Positions 27,640 through 38,051 of a stretch of 64,000 bases of DNA are shown piece after piece. This DNA is from Chryseobacterium gleum. Its GTDB lineage: Bacteria; Bacteroidota; Bacteroidia; Flavobacteriales_D; Crocinitomicaceae. Position numbers and translations under genes: made by a program. Where the stretch lies: assembly GCA_945897565.1 (NCBI GenBank), contig CAMDFN010000009.1, positions 21,484-85,483 on the forward strand, in the 5' to 3' direction. The notes under the pieces were generated by a model, which saw only the letters and a list, made by a program, of their open reading frames with translations, searched no databases and was not told where the DNA came from. Positions within the stretch are counted from its first letter, which is position 1; every line of letters begins with the position of its first letter.

Positions 27640-29320
27640 GTTACTTTACGCCCTCGCGCTCGTCGCATTGGCCTCTTGTAAAATGCAAGAAGCTGCTTCT
27701 CTGCATGATCCTGCCTATATACGGCAGTTTCATAGCGGTGTGCGCAACATGCTCAACGCACAAAATGAAGAGGCAATTCAAGCTTTTAAGGCATGTTTGC
27801 AAATACAACCCAAAGACGCCGCCGTACATTACGCGCTTTTTCAGGTATACCTCAAACAAGAACGCTATCAAGAAGCTGCTTTTCATACAGAACAAGCGGC
27901 GCAACTTGATCCCAAAAACCTGCATTACAAGCGCGAGTTGGCTTTTATGTACCAACAACTTGGCCGCAATAAAGAAGCGGCAGTTGTTTTTGAAGCCTTG
28001 TTAAAAGCTGATCCAAAAAACATCGATTATTATAGTGGCGCACTGAAGAGTTATGATGCACTTCAAACACCAAGTAAGTCCCTTGCCTTGATAGAAAAAA
28101 TGGAACAGCAACTTGGCGAAAACCCCAATACGGTCCTTGAAAAGTTTCGTTTGTTACAACAAATGGGCAAGGCAAAAGAAGGCGTTGCCGTACTCGAATC
28201 GGCAAGGCTGCGCTTCCCTACTGAACCAAGTATTCTTGCCAATTTAGTTGATCATTACTTCAGAGCTCAAAATTATACAGCTGGTTTTGGTTTGCTCAAA
28301 GACCTCGTGGAGGCCGACCCTCAAAATGGTGTTGCTCTATTGATGTACGGCGAAATGCTGTACCGTTCTGGCAAAGTGGAAGAAGGAAAGAAATACTTGC
28401 ATGAAGGCATCCTCGCGCAGGGCCCGAGCCTCGATCAAAAAATGAATATTTTGATCATGTTGGTCAACGAAAAAGAACAAACTTCCTTAGACCCTACATT
28501 GGAGCCGCTTATTCAGTACATGACCCAAACGTATCCGAACGAGGCCAAAGCACATTCTATTGCTGGCGATTACTATTACGTTTCTGGCCAAATCAAAGCC
28601 GCCATTGCCAGCTATCAGCAAACGCTGCGTTGCGATCCCAACTTATTTGCCGTTTGGAGTCAGGTCATGATTTTAGAATTCGAGCAAGAATCCTGGACCA
28701 ACCTGCTCAAAGATGCTTCAAGCTGTACGGAGTTGTTTCCAAGTCAACCTCTTCCTTTCTTTTTCAAGGCCATGATGCTCAATAGAAAAAGCATATATGC
28801 CGAAGCCTTAGAAAATCTTTCCCTTGCTAAAGGTGTGTTGCTCAACGACAACGCGCTTTTAGCTGAAATCTATTTAGCCGAAGGAAGCGCTCACTTAGGT
28901 TTGCAACAACAGCCACAAGCCTTCGCCGCGTTTAAAGAAGCCTTGAGCATTAGTTCAAATGACCTCGAATTGGAATATTTACACATCTTAGCGACCTACA
29001 AAATTGAGCTCTCAAAAACTACGCAGCGCTTACAAGATCTATCGTCAAAAACTGGTGCTCAACCAAAACTTATATTTGAAGTAGCCTTTGCTGCATTTCA
29101 AACAGGCACATACCAAATTGCCCTGCAAGAATTGCAAAAAATATCAGATGTCAAGCTGCTTCAGACGGCAGCTTATCAAGAGCTCCTCGGCGATATTTAC
29201 TTTCATTTAGGTCAAGCGCAAGAAGCCAACAATTGTTGGCAGCAAGCAATCACTTTTGGAGAGGGCAGCGTTGTACTCTTCGAGAAAACCACTAAAAAAA
29301 CATATGTTCAAGTTCCATAA
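27632..29320 (+). CDS. TPR repeat lipoprotein
   Basis: Start MNKLLYALALVALASCKM at 27632; multiple TPR motifs (AVHYALFQVYLKQERYQEAAFHTEQAAQLDPKN). Confidence 0.88.
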   Translation: MNKLLYALALVALASCKMQEAASLHDPAYIRQFHSGVRNMLNAQNEEAIQAFKACLQIQPKDAAVHYALFQVYLKQERYQEAAFHTEQAAQLDPKNLHYKRELAFMYQQLGRNKEAAVVFEALLKADPKNIDYYSGALKSYDALQTPSKSLALIEKMEQQLGENPNTVLEKFRLLQQMGKAKEGVAVLESARLRFPTEPSILANLVDHYFRAQNYTAGFGLLKDLVEADPQNGVALLMYGEMLYRSGKVEEGKKYLHEGILAQGPSLDQKMNILIMLVNEKEQTSLDPTLEPLIQYMTQTYPNEAKAHSIAGDYYYVSGQIKAAIASYQQTLRCDPNLFAVWSQVMILEFEQESWTNLLKDASSCTELFPSQPLPFFFKAMMLNRKSIYAEALENLSLAKGVLLNDNALLAEIYLAEGSAHLGLQQQPQAFAAFKEALSISSNDLELEYLHILATYKIELSKTTQRLQDLSSKTGAQPKLIFEVAFAAFQTGTYQIALQELQKISDVKLLQTAAYQELLGDIYFHLGQAQEANNCWQQAITFGEGSVVLFEKTTKKTYVQVP

Positions 29321-30137
29321 ACTAGGCTATATCTGCTTTTTGTTTTTAGGTCTAACCGCTTGTAAAACGCAAGAGCTTGTCACGGAGCAAAGCGCCATTG
29401 ATAAACTTCCTAAAATCAAGGACAAAGAGTTAATAGACCGCATCGATAGCCTATCTCACATTGAGCCCAAGACCTTCTATAGCAAGCTTTCTCTCTCGTA
29501 CCGAGATTTGAGTAAGCCCACAGAGGAAAGCGAAATTTCCTTGAAAACCTCCATCAAAATTGTGAGCGATAGCGCGGTGTCTGCCATCATTACCTATGCG
29601 CGCATCCCTGTCGTTACTGCACTTGTAACCCAAGACACCCTCAGCGTTGTCAACAAACGAGACCGCTGCTATACTGTGGCGTCCTTAGATTATTTAAAAG
29701 ATTTATTTGGAGTCGATTTCTCCTATGAAAACATAGAAGAAATCATTTACGGAAAGCCTTTAGATTACCAAATCACGCAAAAGTATTTTGTCGACAATGA
29801 CCCCTTCCAATACAGTATTTCTACGCACAAAAAGCACGACCGCAAAAAACCAGACCGCAAACAACGCGATGACCTCATGATTCAATACCACCTTACCGAC
29901 GACGCCAAGGCCATAAAGCAGACTCGAATTTGGAGCGTAGAAGAATCAACAGAAGTAAGTGTGGTTTACTTAGAGCGGCAACAACTCAACGGTTTTGACT
30001 TGCCTTTGAGAGTTGAAATTAACATTCGCACGCCTAAAAAATCTTTATTGCTCACCTTAGTTTACGACCGCATAGAAGTCAATGAACCTCAAGAATTAAT
30101 CATCGTCATTCCAGAAAGCTATGAAAAATGTGATTAG
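29304..30137 (+). CDS. DUF4292 family lipoprotein
   Basis: Start MFKFHKLGYICFLFLGLTACKTQ; FYSKLSLSYRD..SEISLKTSIKIVSDSAVSAIITYARIP typical of DUF4292. Confidence 0.8.
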   Translation: MFKFHKLGYICFLFLGLTACKTQELVTEQSAIDKLPKIKDKELIDRIDSLSHIEPKTFYSKLSLSYRDLSKPTEESEISLKTSIKIVSDSAVSAIITYARIPVVTALVTQDTLSVVNKRDRCYTVASLDYLKDLFGVDFSYENIEEIIYGKPLDYQITQKYFVDNDPFQYSISTHKKHDRKKPDRKQRDDLMIQYHLTDDAKAIKQTRIWSVEESTEVSVVYLERQQLNGFDLPLRVEINIRTPKKSLLLTLVYDRIEVNEPQELIIVIPESYEKCD

Positions 30138-31431
30138 CATTGTCTTGCTATTGTGTATGGCACACCAGACCTACGCACAGCAAGATCAAAACCAGCTCAA
30201 GCGCGAACAACAAAAATTAGAGAAACGCATCTCTAATACAAAGAAGCTATTGAACAAGGTGAAGAACAATAGCCAGGCCTCACTCAATGAAATCCGCCTG
30301 ATTGAAAATCAAATCAGGAGCCGAGAAGCGTTGGTCAATCTTTTTGACAATCAAGTGCGCAGCGCCGAAATGAAAATCGTTCAAAAAAAGATGGAGATTC
30401 GGCGCTTGCGCACCAAACTCACTCAACTCAAGCAGCAATACCGCAAAATGTTTTTGTATGCCTACAAGCACCGCGGCAACTACAACAAGGTCATGTACTT
30501 ATTGGCCTCTACCGACTACAACGAAGCTTTAAGACGCAACCGCTATCTCAAAAAGGTTGCAGCTGTTCAGCAAAAACAAGCTGCACTTATCCAGCAGCAC
30601 CAACAACTCATTTTCAAAGAAATCAACCAAATCGATTCAGAAAAACTCATCAAAGAACAGGCCTTAGAAGAGAAAAAACAAGAACGACAATTGATAGAAA
30701 ATGACAAATCAAAGAAAGAAAAATCCTATCAAAAATTTAAAAAAGAGGAACAAGCACTAATTGCCCAACTCAAAGAAGACGAACGCAAGAAAATTCAGCT
30801 CAAAAAGCAGATAGATGCCGCTATTCGGGCCGATATCGCCAAAGAACAAGCCAGAGAAGCCGCCCGTCAGGCTGAATTAGCCAAGACAGCAGTTAAGCCT
30901 GTAGGCAAAACTCCTACAACCACTACCACTACAACGAGTCCGAAAGCAACCACGCCAACAGCTGCACCAAAGGTTATCGCTACGCCAATTTCTACGGAAG
31001 GCGCCGCCATTGGTAAAAGTTTTGAAACCAACCGCGGTCGTTTGCCTTGGCCAGTAGACAACGGGAGCGTGACCGAGAGATTCGGCCGCAATTACCACCC
31101 AACCCTAAGTGGCGTCGAGTGGAACAACAACGGTATTGATATTACTTGCAACAGAGGCTCTAAAGTACGCGCAGTATTTGAAGGGGAAGTGACTACTGTT
31201 TTTTCTGTGGCAGGCGCAGGAAAGGTGGTGATCATCAAGCATGGTGCCTACCGCACGGTTTATGGTAACTTAGCTGAAACCTTTGTGGGAGTAGGTTCTA
31301 AGGTATCTACCAAACAAGCAATTGGCACATTGCTCAATGATAGTGGGGTGTCTGTGTGTCACTTTGAAGTGCATCAGGTGGTTGGCGCAAGCCCCGTGAC
31401 ACTCAATCCGTCGCTTTGGATTGGGAGATAG
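30121..31431 (+). CDS. EnvC-like murein hydrolase activator / M23 family peptidoglycan DD-metalloendopeptidase
   Basis: Signal peptide, coiled-coil, C-terminal LytM domain (GIDITCNRGSKVRAVFEGEVTTVFSVAGAGKVVIIKHG). Confidence 0.92.
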   Translation: MKNVISIVLLLCMAHQTYAQQDQNQLKREQQKLEKRISNTKKLLNKVKNNSQASLNEIRLIENQIRSREALVNLFDNQVRSAEMKIVQKKMEIRRLRTKLTQLKQQYRKMFLYAYKHRGNYNKVMYLLASTDYNEALRRNRYLKKVAAVQQKQAALIQQHQQLIFKEINQIDSEKLIKEQALEEKKQERQLIENDKSKKEKSYQKFKKEEQALIAQLKEDERKKIQLKKQIDAAIRADIAKEQAREAARQAELAKTAVKPVGKTPTTTTTTTSPKATTPTAAPKVIATPISTEGAAIGKSFETNRGRLPWPVDNGSVTERFGRNYHPTLSGVEWNNNGIDITCNRGSKVRAVFEGEVTTVFSVAGAGKVVIIKHGAYRTVYGNLAETFVGVGSKVSTKQAIGTLLNDSGVSVCHFEVHQVVGASPVTLNPSLWIGR

Positions 31432-32773
31432 CACTGAGGTCACTTTCGTAAACCAACCACATCGCGCAAATTCCCCAAATAGGGACTGCCGCTTTATCTG
31501 TGTCCATGTAATTATTCAAAAAGGCATGGATAAAATAAGTGCTGAGTGCCATAATGGTACTAAGTACAAGAATGCGATCTTCTTTATTTTCCTTGGGCAA
31601 GCGATGATACAGCGTGATACCTGTGTAAAATAGCGCAAAAATGAGTGCAATCAAGCTGAGCATACCGATCAGGCCTGTTTCTGCAAGTGCACCTAAGTAT
31701 TCGCTGTGTGCGTTGCCCATGTCGCCAAAATTGGTCGATATTATGGTTAAGTTTTCAGGTCGCTGAAAAGGTGCGTATTCAAAGGCATAGGTACCGGGGC
31801 CATAACCCATTATTGGCCTTTGCTTGAACATTTCAATGGCACAACTCCAACGGTTGATGCGCTCCAAGTTAGAAGCATCTGTGGATATATTGGCCGCACT
31901 CTGCAGGCGTTCGTCAAAGGCTTCTGTAGTATGCTCGAATTTATTGCGTTCGAGTTCCATTTGAATGCGGTCCCATTGTATCAAAACAACGACCACGCCG
32001 ATACTTGCCAGAACGGCAATGGGTTTCCAAGAAACCTTGTAATAAAGCACCACAGCTACACCGATACTCCCTACCACACTCAGCCAAGCTGCCCGCGTAT
32101 AGGAAAGCACCAAGCCCACTAAAATGAGCACAATGAGCGTAATAAGGGTCATTTGCACCAGCGGATTGTGTTTTTTATAAAGGTAGAGCCCAACGGCTAA
32201 TGGCAGCACAAGTGCTACTACAGCGCCATAAATAGTGTGGTCTTTAAAGAATGGAGACATCACCCAGTGCCCTTCTTTTTCGCCAAATCCATAGAAGGAG
32301 TGATGGATGAGCGTATAGATGATCACCAGAACGGTGGCCACAATAAAGAGCCAGATGAACGCAATTCGGTTCGTGCGTTTTTGAAAAAAGTAAGTGCCAA
32401 AAAATAATATAGGCACAATAAACCAAAGCCTGGCAAGTATAAATTTAAGAGATACAACGGGCTGGCTACTTGTAATGGCTGACATAAGTAACCATAATAG
32501 ATAAATAACCATGGCCCAGATGAGTGGGCTGCGCCAAACTTGCACGGGGAGAAAACCTTTTTTGAGTTGAAAAGCGCTGAGCAAAATCATTAAGCCAAAC
32601 AACAGCGGTTCTGTCGGGACAAACAGTCCAAAGCTACTGGTGTATTCTTCGATATTGACAGATAACGGCGTGAGAAATGCCAAACTCAAAAAGAGTTTCT
32701 CTGTCTGAAAAATAGCAAAATAGATGGCGAGTAGGCCAACTGGAATCAGAGAATAAAGTATAGGGTCATCCAT
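31403..32773 (-). CDS. O-antigen ligase family membrane protein
   Basis: Polytopic; GYGPGTYAFEYAPFQ...NAHSEYLGALAETGLIGMLSLIALIFAL motif. Confidence 0.88.
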   Translation of the reverse strand: MDDPILYSLIPVGLLAIYFAIFQTEKLFLSLAFLTPLSVNIEEYTSSFGLFVPTEPLLFGLMILLSAFQLKKGFLPVQVWRSPLIWAMVIYLLWLLMSAITSSQPVVSLKFILARLWFIVPILFFGTYFFQKRTNRIAFIWLFIVATVLVIIYTLIHHSFYGFGEKEGHWVMSPFFKDHTIYGAVVALVLPLAVGLYLYKKHNPLVQMTLITLIVLILVGLVLSYTRAAWLSVVGSIGVAVVLYYKVSWKPIAVLASIGVVVVLIQWDRIQMELERNKFEHTTEAFDERLQSAANISTDASNLERINRWSCAIEMFKQRPIMGYGPGTYAFEYAPFQRPENLTIISTNFGDMGNAHSEYLGALAETGLIGMLSLIALIFALFYTGITLYHRLPKENKEDRILVLSTIMALSTYFIHAFLNNYMDTDKAAVPIWGICAMWLVYESDLSAISQSKATD

Positions 32774-32780
32774 TTGAACT

Positions 32781-33773
32781 TTATGCAGCGGTCTGTTGGA
32801 GTTCTTTGATGCGTTGACGGATCAATAAGAAAAACAGTCCGAAAAGAAAACCACCTACGGTTGCCACCAGCACAATAATCATGCGTTTAGGTTTTTCTTT
32901 GCGGTCGGCGACAACGGCTCGTTCTACCACAAATTTGTGGTTAAAGTTGGCATTGGCATCGGATTCAGCTTGCTCGTAAGAGACTTTAAAGTCTTCAATT
33001 TTGACGATTTTTTCGTTGCGTTGGTATTCCAGACCATCGTAAATAGACCCGTATTTGCTGTTGGCCTCAATTTTTCTACGAAGCTCCTCTTTTTCTTGTG
33101 GGTTTTTGGCGTCTACCAAGGCTTGATAAAGTGTTGCGCGGGTATCGTTGGGCAAAACACCTAATTCGGCGAGGTCTTCTAGGCGCTGCAGGACGGAGTC
33201 GCGCTCCTTTTCCATTTGTTGTTTTTTGCGCAGGTTGATTTGAAAGGCAGGAAGGGTGCGCTCGCGGATCATTTCGTTTTTAATCGTATCGATGAGGTCT
33301 ACGATGTCGTTGGCCATGGCGGCGGCTTGTTTGGGGTTTTCGTCTAGCACATCGATTTGAATAGAACCATAACGCGTGCGACTGAAGGTAAAATGTTGGT
33401 TATACGCCTTGTTGAGTTTGTAATATTTGTTGGGGTCTGTTTTAGAAATCTCGTAGTCTTTCATGAGGTCGTATTTCTGAACAATGCGGTCTCTGATGCG
33501 CGAAGAAGATAAAATTTGAACGAGTTGTTCCGCCTGTTCTTCTTCGCCGAAGTCCATAGCTGCAGCTTTGACATTGCGCTGTTCTGAGAAAGAAACATTG
33601 CTAGATGCCGCCGCAAAAACAATAGCTGTAGATAAATATAATGGTGTGATGATAAATGCGACGATGATAGAAATGACCGCTGCAGCACCGGTAAACAGCA
33701 GCAAAGACTTGCGCTGGTTCCAGAGAAAAATTAAAAGAGCGTTGCGTTGGTCTGTGAGGTTGTTATTTTCCAT
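32781..33773 (-). CDS. Wzz-like polysaccharide chain-length determinant protein
   Basis: Two TM flanking coiled-coil; N-terminal FIITPLYLSTAIVFA and C-terminal KPKRMIIVLVATVGGFLFGLFF. Confidence 0.85.
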   Translation of the reverse strand: MENNNLTDQRNALLIFLWNQRKSLLLFTGAAAVISIIVAFIITPLYLSTAIVFAAASSNVSFSEQRNVKAAAMDFGEEEQAEQLVQILSSSRIRDRIVQKYDLMKDYEISKTDPNKYYKLNKAYNQHFTFSRTRYGSIQIDVLDENPKQAAAMANDIVDLIDTIKNEMIRERTLPAFQINLRKKQQMEKERDSVLQRLEDLAELGVLPNDTRATLYQALVDAKNPQEKEELRRKIEANSKYGSIYDGLEYQRNEKIVKIEDFKVSYEQAESDANANFNHKFVVERAVVADRKEKPKRMIIVLVATVGGFLFGLFFLLIRQRIKELQQTAA

Positions 33774-33833
33774 ATTTGTTGCTTGCGGACAATTTTTTTT
33801 CAAAGCTATGACAATAACTCCAAAAATCCATAT

Positions 33834-35312
33834 TTATTGCGTTTTACTCCGTTTTTGAACAAGCGAAATCAGCTCCTTTACATCAATAAATTTAAAAGCC
33901 AAAAGCAAGCATATAGCTACTAAAATATCAACTAACAAGATCCAGTTCCCATACACATACCCTATCGGAGACCAATCAACAACAACATACCAAAACAACA
34001 AGACTAAAATGAGAAACGGATATCTATAAAAATGGCGATCAACAAGTGGCAAATCAAACAGGCGTTTACAGTAAATTGCTTGTGCCAGCGCAACAAGAAT
34101 TTGCGTCAAAGCTGCTACCCCTGCTGCAATAACGGCTCCGCCATTGAGCACTTTGGGAATGAAAATCAAATTCAAACTTACATTGACCAATAAACCAACA
34201 AATGAAATGATATGCAACACCTTTAATGATCCTTTTGCCGTGAGCAAGGAGCCGTAAATAAGGTTAGACGCCATTCCAAAAAAGGCGATGCTCAATAAAA
34301 ACAGAATGGTATTGCTTTGAACAGAAGTGTGTTCATAGATTTGATCCATTAAAATGCCCCCACGAACAAAACTAAAAACCATAAATGCAATACTCGACCC
34401 CAATAATAATTTACTTGCCTGTGCAACTAATGGTCCAATGGCTTGCGGGTTTTCTTTGAGCATTTTAGCAAACATTGGGAAGAGCAGCCCTGCAAAAACC
34501 ATGGCAAACATGTAAAGCGCATCAATTAAGCGATAAGCTTGCGCATAATATGCAGCTTCTTGTTGGCCTTTATCTACAGAAAAGTGAAGTAGCAAAAGCG
34601 CATCTATTCGGGTATAGAGCGTCATCAGTACAATGAGTAGTGCGAAGGGAAACGACTTTTTTACTACTGGCAAAATGGCTTTCAGGCGAGGCAATTCTAA
34701 CTCGGGTTTGAGTAGATACAAAGCCAAACCTCCAGAAACAAAAAAACTCATCGCGTAGCATGCGAATTGAAAAATACTATAGGTTTCAATATCGATGAGT
34801 TTAAATCCGTCCGGATAAATGTAAATAATGTAGCCTATTGATAAGATGAGCAAAAGCCGATCGAGGATGCTTAAAAAGGCATCTAGGCGAAAGCGTTGCA
34901 GACCGGCAAAGTAGCTCCGAAAAAAGGAGATATTGGCAATTAAAAATTGGTTGAGGCCGAGTAAAAGAACCAGTCTATATTCGGTCCAGCTGAGTGTCAC
35001 AAAAACTTTGAGAAGGCCAATACCCGCAAGATAAACGAGCATTAATAAAAAGCGCAGGCTTAGGATAGTTGAAAATAACTTTTTGGCTTCTGGTAAGTTT
35101 TGAGCGCTCAGCCTCGTGCTATAGTTATTGACGCCTAAATCAAAAACGATGGAGATGATCAAACTAAAATTGAAAAAAGCGAAGTAAATCCCGTATTGCT
35201 GCCCAACAATATTTTGTACGGCGGCATCAATTGCAAAGATGGCCACGGGCTTCACCATTAGGTTCAAGCCCAACGAAAAGAATAGATTGGAATAAAAACT
35301 GCGTTCTTTCAT
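33834..35312 (-). CDS. Oligosaccharide flippase family protein (Wzx/MATE-like)
   Basis: 492 aa, ~12-14 TM segments; VFDLGVNNYSTRLSAQN, typical flippase pattern. Confidence 0.88.
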   Translation of the reverse strand: MKERSFYSNLFFSLGLNLMVKPVAIFAIDAAVQNIVGQQYGIYFAFFNFSLIISIVFDLGVNNYSTRLSAQNLPEAKKLFSTILSLRFLLMLVYLAGIGLLKVFVTLSWTEYRLVLLLGLNQFLIANISFFRSYFAGLQRFRLDAFLSILDRLLLILSIGYIIYIYPDGFKLIDIETYSIFQFACYAMSFFVSGGLALYLLKPELELPRLKAILPVVKKSFPFALLIVLMTLYTRIDALLLLHFSVDKGQQEAAYYAQAYRLIDALYMFAMVFAGLLFPMFAKMLKENPQAIGPLVAQASKLLLGSSIAFMVFSFVRGGILMDQIYEHTSVQSNTILFLLSIAFFGMASNLIYGSLLTAKGSLKVLHIISFVGLLVNVSLNLIFIPKVLNGGAVIAAGVAALTQILVALAQAIYCKRLFDLPLVDRHFYRYPFLILVLLFWYVVVDWSPIGYVYGNWILLVDILVAICLLLAFKFIDVKELISLVQKRSKTQ

Positions 35313-35354
35313 TTGCCTGAGTAGGTCAGGCCCAAAGATAGGATTTTCTCTAAA

Positions 35355-38051
35355 CTAGCGCAGCAAATTTACGTGACCCGTCAGGACTTTACGTTCGTCT
35401 AAATCCGGATTTTTGTACAATATACGATAGGTATACATGCCGGCTGGTGCTTGGAAGGCATCAGGCCCGTAGGTGCCATCCCAGCCAACGAGCGCGTTTC
35501 GGCTTTCGAAGATGACTTCGCCCCAACGGTTGTAGACCGTGAACTCATAATTTTGTGGATCATAGCCTGAAAAGAAAACTGGGCAAAAAACTTGGTTGTT
35601 TTGATCGCCGTCTGGTGTAAAGCTGTTTGGAATGTAGAGTAGCTCGTTGTATTGATATCCAATGCTAATTGAGGTGGCGTCTGCACATTGTAAATCTGTA
35701 AGTGCAGTGAGTGTAATGGTGTAACCGTTCATGGTATTTTGAAATACGTGTGAAGGTTCAAAGTCATAGGCAAATTGCCCGTCGCCAAAATCCCAGACGT
35801 AGTTGGTTGCGCCCATAGACAAGTTGCTAAACATTACGTATTGTGCTTCTTGGGTAAATACACTGAGGGGTGATTCAAAATCTGCTACTGGGAGGTTTTC
35901 TACGTAGATGTAGGCAAGTTCCGTGTGTGTGTCGTAGCAACCAAAAGAGGTGGTAGCCGCTAAGCTTACATCAAAGGTGCCACCGTTACCAAACACAATA
36001 GTTGGCGCGTTGCCTGAGGCAGAAAGCCCATTGCTTGTAGACCAACTATAAGTGGTATTAGTGGCGTCGTCTGCTGTGAAACTTACAGCCAGTGGCGCAC
36101 AACCTTCTACTGGCGTGGCACTAAACGTAACAATTGGTAGTGGATGTACGGTGACTGTTCCGGTTGCCGGTAAACTTGGGCAATTATTTAGGGTGTAAAC
36201 AACAGTTAAGGTGGTGTCTTGAAGTGGCGTAAAGGTTTGGTTTGCACCACCTGCTATGCCATTAGGCCCCCAAGCAAAACCACCTCCGAGTAAATCAGGA
36301 GTTGCTGTAATGGTAACAGGATCTGCTTCACAGATTGTTGCACTAGTCAGTGTTACCACAGGAATAGGATTTACGGTTACTTGTGCTGTTGCCGCCGGGC
36401 TAGTACAGTTGTTGAGGGTATAGGTTACGGTATACGCTGTGTTACTTGCCGGGCTAATAGAGATGGTGTCGTTGGTCTCGGTTGTAGACCACAAATAGGC
36501 ACCGCCTGGTAAATTAGCCGATGCAATGAGGTTGATGACGTCACCAAAACACATGACGGCGTTGCTTGTTGTGGCAACTGGAATTGGATTCACCAATACA
36601 GTAGCGGTGGTGGTGTCTTGGCAACCATTGAGGTTGTAAATGACAGTATAGGTAGTGGTAGCAGCAGGGCTTACAGTAATGCTTGCGCTTGTTGCGGCTA
36701 AAGGCGCCCATGTGTAGGTGCCACCAGGTAGATCTACGTTGGTAGAGAGTGTTGTAGAGCTCCCAAAACAAATCGTGTCATTTGCGCTGGTTATTACCGG
36801 ATAAGGCTTCACGACGATTGTGCCGCTCACACTTGGGCTTACGCAACCATTTGCACTCGTGTAAACCAAACTATAGTTGGTTGTTGCTGCAGGAGTCGCA
36901 ACAAGTGTTGCTGCTGTAGAACCATTGCTCCAAAGATAGGTCCCTCCTGCACTTACATTATTGACATAAAGTGTTCCGTTAGAACCCACACAAACGGAGT
37001 CTATAGTCACTGTAGGTTGTGGTGTTGGTTCAACTGTCACGGTTACGTTGCTTGTGCCTGTGCAACCTGCTGCGGTGTAATCAACGGTATAGGTGGTGGT
37101 GGTGGTGGGTGAAACGGACAAACTTGGACCCGTGCCTAAAGGCGATCCGTTCAAGGACCAACTGTAGGTGCCGCCAGCAACAGCTGAGCTGGCCGTTAAA
37201 GTACCGCTTGCTCCAGTGCAAATAGTAATTGGGCTGGCAGTTACTGTTGGGCCTGGATTGACAGTTACGGTTGTTGTTGCATTGACCGTTCCGCAGTTTG
37301 GAACAGTAAGCGTAACGGTATAGGTTCCTGCTGCCAATAAAGTTGGGCTGGCAATTGTTGGGTTTTGTTGCGTAGATGTAAAGCTGTTTGGCCCAGCCCA
37401 TGAATATGTATAGTTGTTGCCAGTAGGGTTAGGAACAGCCCCAAAATTCAGCGTTTGCCCACTACAGATGGGGCTTGTATTGGATGCCGTTAAGGTTGGT
37501 GTTTGGCAGCAGTTGATGTACATGGAAATGCGGCCAATGTTGTAATTTACCTCAGACCAAATATTGGCCATAGCAGCGCCTGTACCTGCTGGGCAAGACT
37601 GCATACCGCTGCGTTGTAGGGTTGTGTTGAAACCGTTGATGCTGGTTACAAAGTTGGCCGGACCGTAGCTATTGATGCAATTGGCTCCTCTTGCGCCATA
37701 CACACCGATAATTTCACCTGCAGCAACAGGGATGTTACAGGCGATAACTTGTGTTGCCGGTGCATTCGAAATAGTGAACAATTGAATAAAATTGTTTGTT
37801 GTTCCGGCAAAGGCCGGTGGTGGGCCTGCTGTAAAACGCACTACGCGTATCGTTTGAGTTCCGGTTGGGGCGGCATCAGGCGGGATATACAAGCCACAAA
37901 TAGTAAAGCTCGTAGGGGCTGTGAAGTGATAGCCTCTGATCATGCTTGTGAATGTTGTTGTCTGTGTACCAACACTAATTGGGGTTCCTTGGGCATAAGA
38001 AATACCAAATACAGAGAAAAGTACGATGCTGAGTAGTAAAAGTTTTTTCAT
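35355..38051 (-). CDS. T9SS type B sorting domain (gliding motility-associated C-terminal domain) surface protein with Ig-like/PKD modules
   Basis: Signal peptide; repeated ~75 aa modules; PKD-like YVWDFGDGQFAYDFEPSHVF; C-term YIPNSFTPDGDQNNQVFCP...VYNRWGEVIFES...GWDGTY...PAGMYTYRI. Confidence 0.93.
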   Translation of the reverse strand: MKKLLLLSIVLFSVFGISYAQGTPISVGTQTTTFTSMIRGYHFTAPTSFTICGLYIPPDAAPTGTQTIRVVRFTAGPPPAFAGTTNNFIQLFTISNAPATQVIACNIPVAAGEIIGVYGARGANCINSYGPANFVTSINGFNTTLQRSGMQSCPAGTGAAMANIWSEVNYNIGRISMYINCCQTPTLTASNTSPICSGQTLNFGAVPNPTGNNYTYSWAGPNSFTSTQQNPTIASPTLLAAGTYTVTLTVPNCGTVNATTTVTVNPGPTVTASPITICTGASGTLTASSAVAGGTYSWSLNGSPLGTGPSLSVSPTTTTTYTVDYTAAGCTGTSNVTVTVEPTPQPTVTIDSVCVGSNGTLYVNNVSAGGTYLWSNGSTAATLVATPAATTNYSLVYTSANGCVSPSVSGTIVVKPYPVITSANDTICFGSSTTLSTNVDLPGGTYTWAPLAATSASITVSPAATTTYTVIYNLNGCQDTTTATVLVNPIPVATTSNAVMCFGDVINLIASANLPGGAYLWSTTETNDTISISPASNTAYTVTYTLNNCTSPAATAQVTVNPIPVVTLTSATICEADPVTITATPDLLGGGFAWGPNGIAGGANQTFTPLQDTTLTVVYTLNNCPSLPATGTVTVHPLPIVTFSATPVEGCAPLAVSFTADDATNTTYSWSTSNGLSASGNAPTIVFGNGGTFDVSLAATTSFGCYDTHTELAYIYVENLPVADFESPLSVFTQEAQYVMFSNLSMGATNYVWDFGDGQFAYDFEPSHVFQNTMNGYTITLTALTDLQCADATSISIGYQYNELLYIPNSFTPDGDQNNQVFCPVFFSGYDPQNYEFTVYNRWGEVIFESRNALVGWDGTYGPDAFQAPAGMYTYRILYKNPDLDERKVLTGHVNLLR

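Noticed and set aside
31403-35312. Complete capsule/O-antigen biosynthesis locus
   Set aside because: Only flippase, chain-length and ligase genes are present; no glycosyltransferases or sugar-nucleotide enzymes adjacent.
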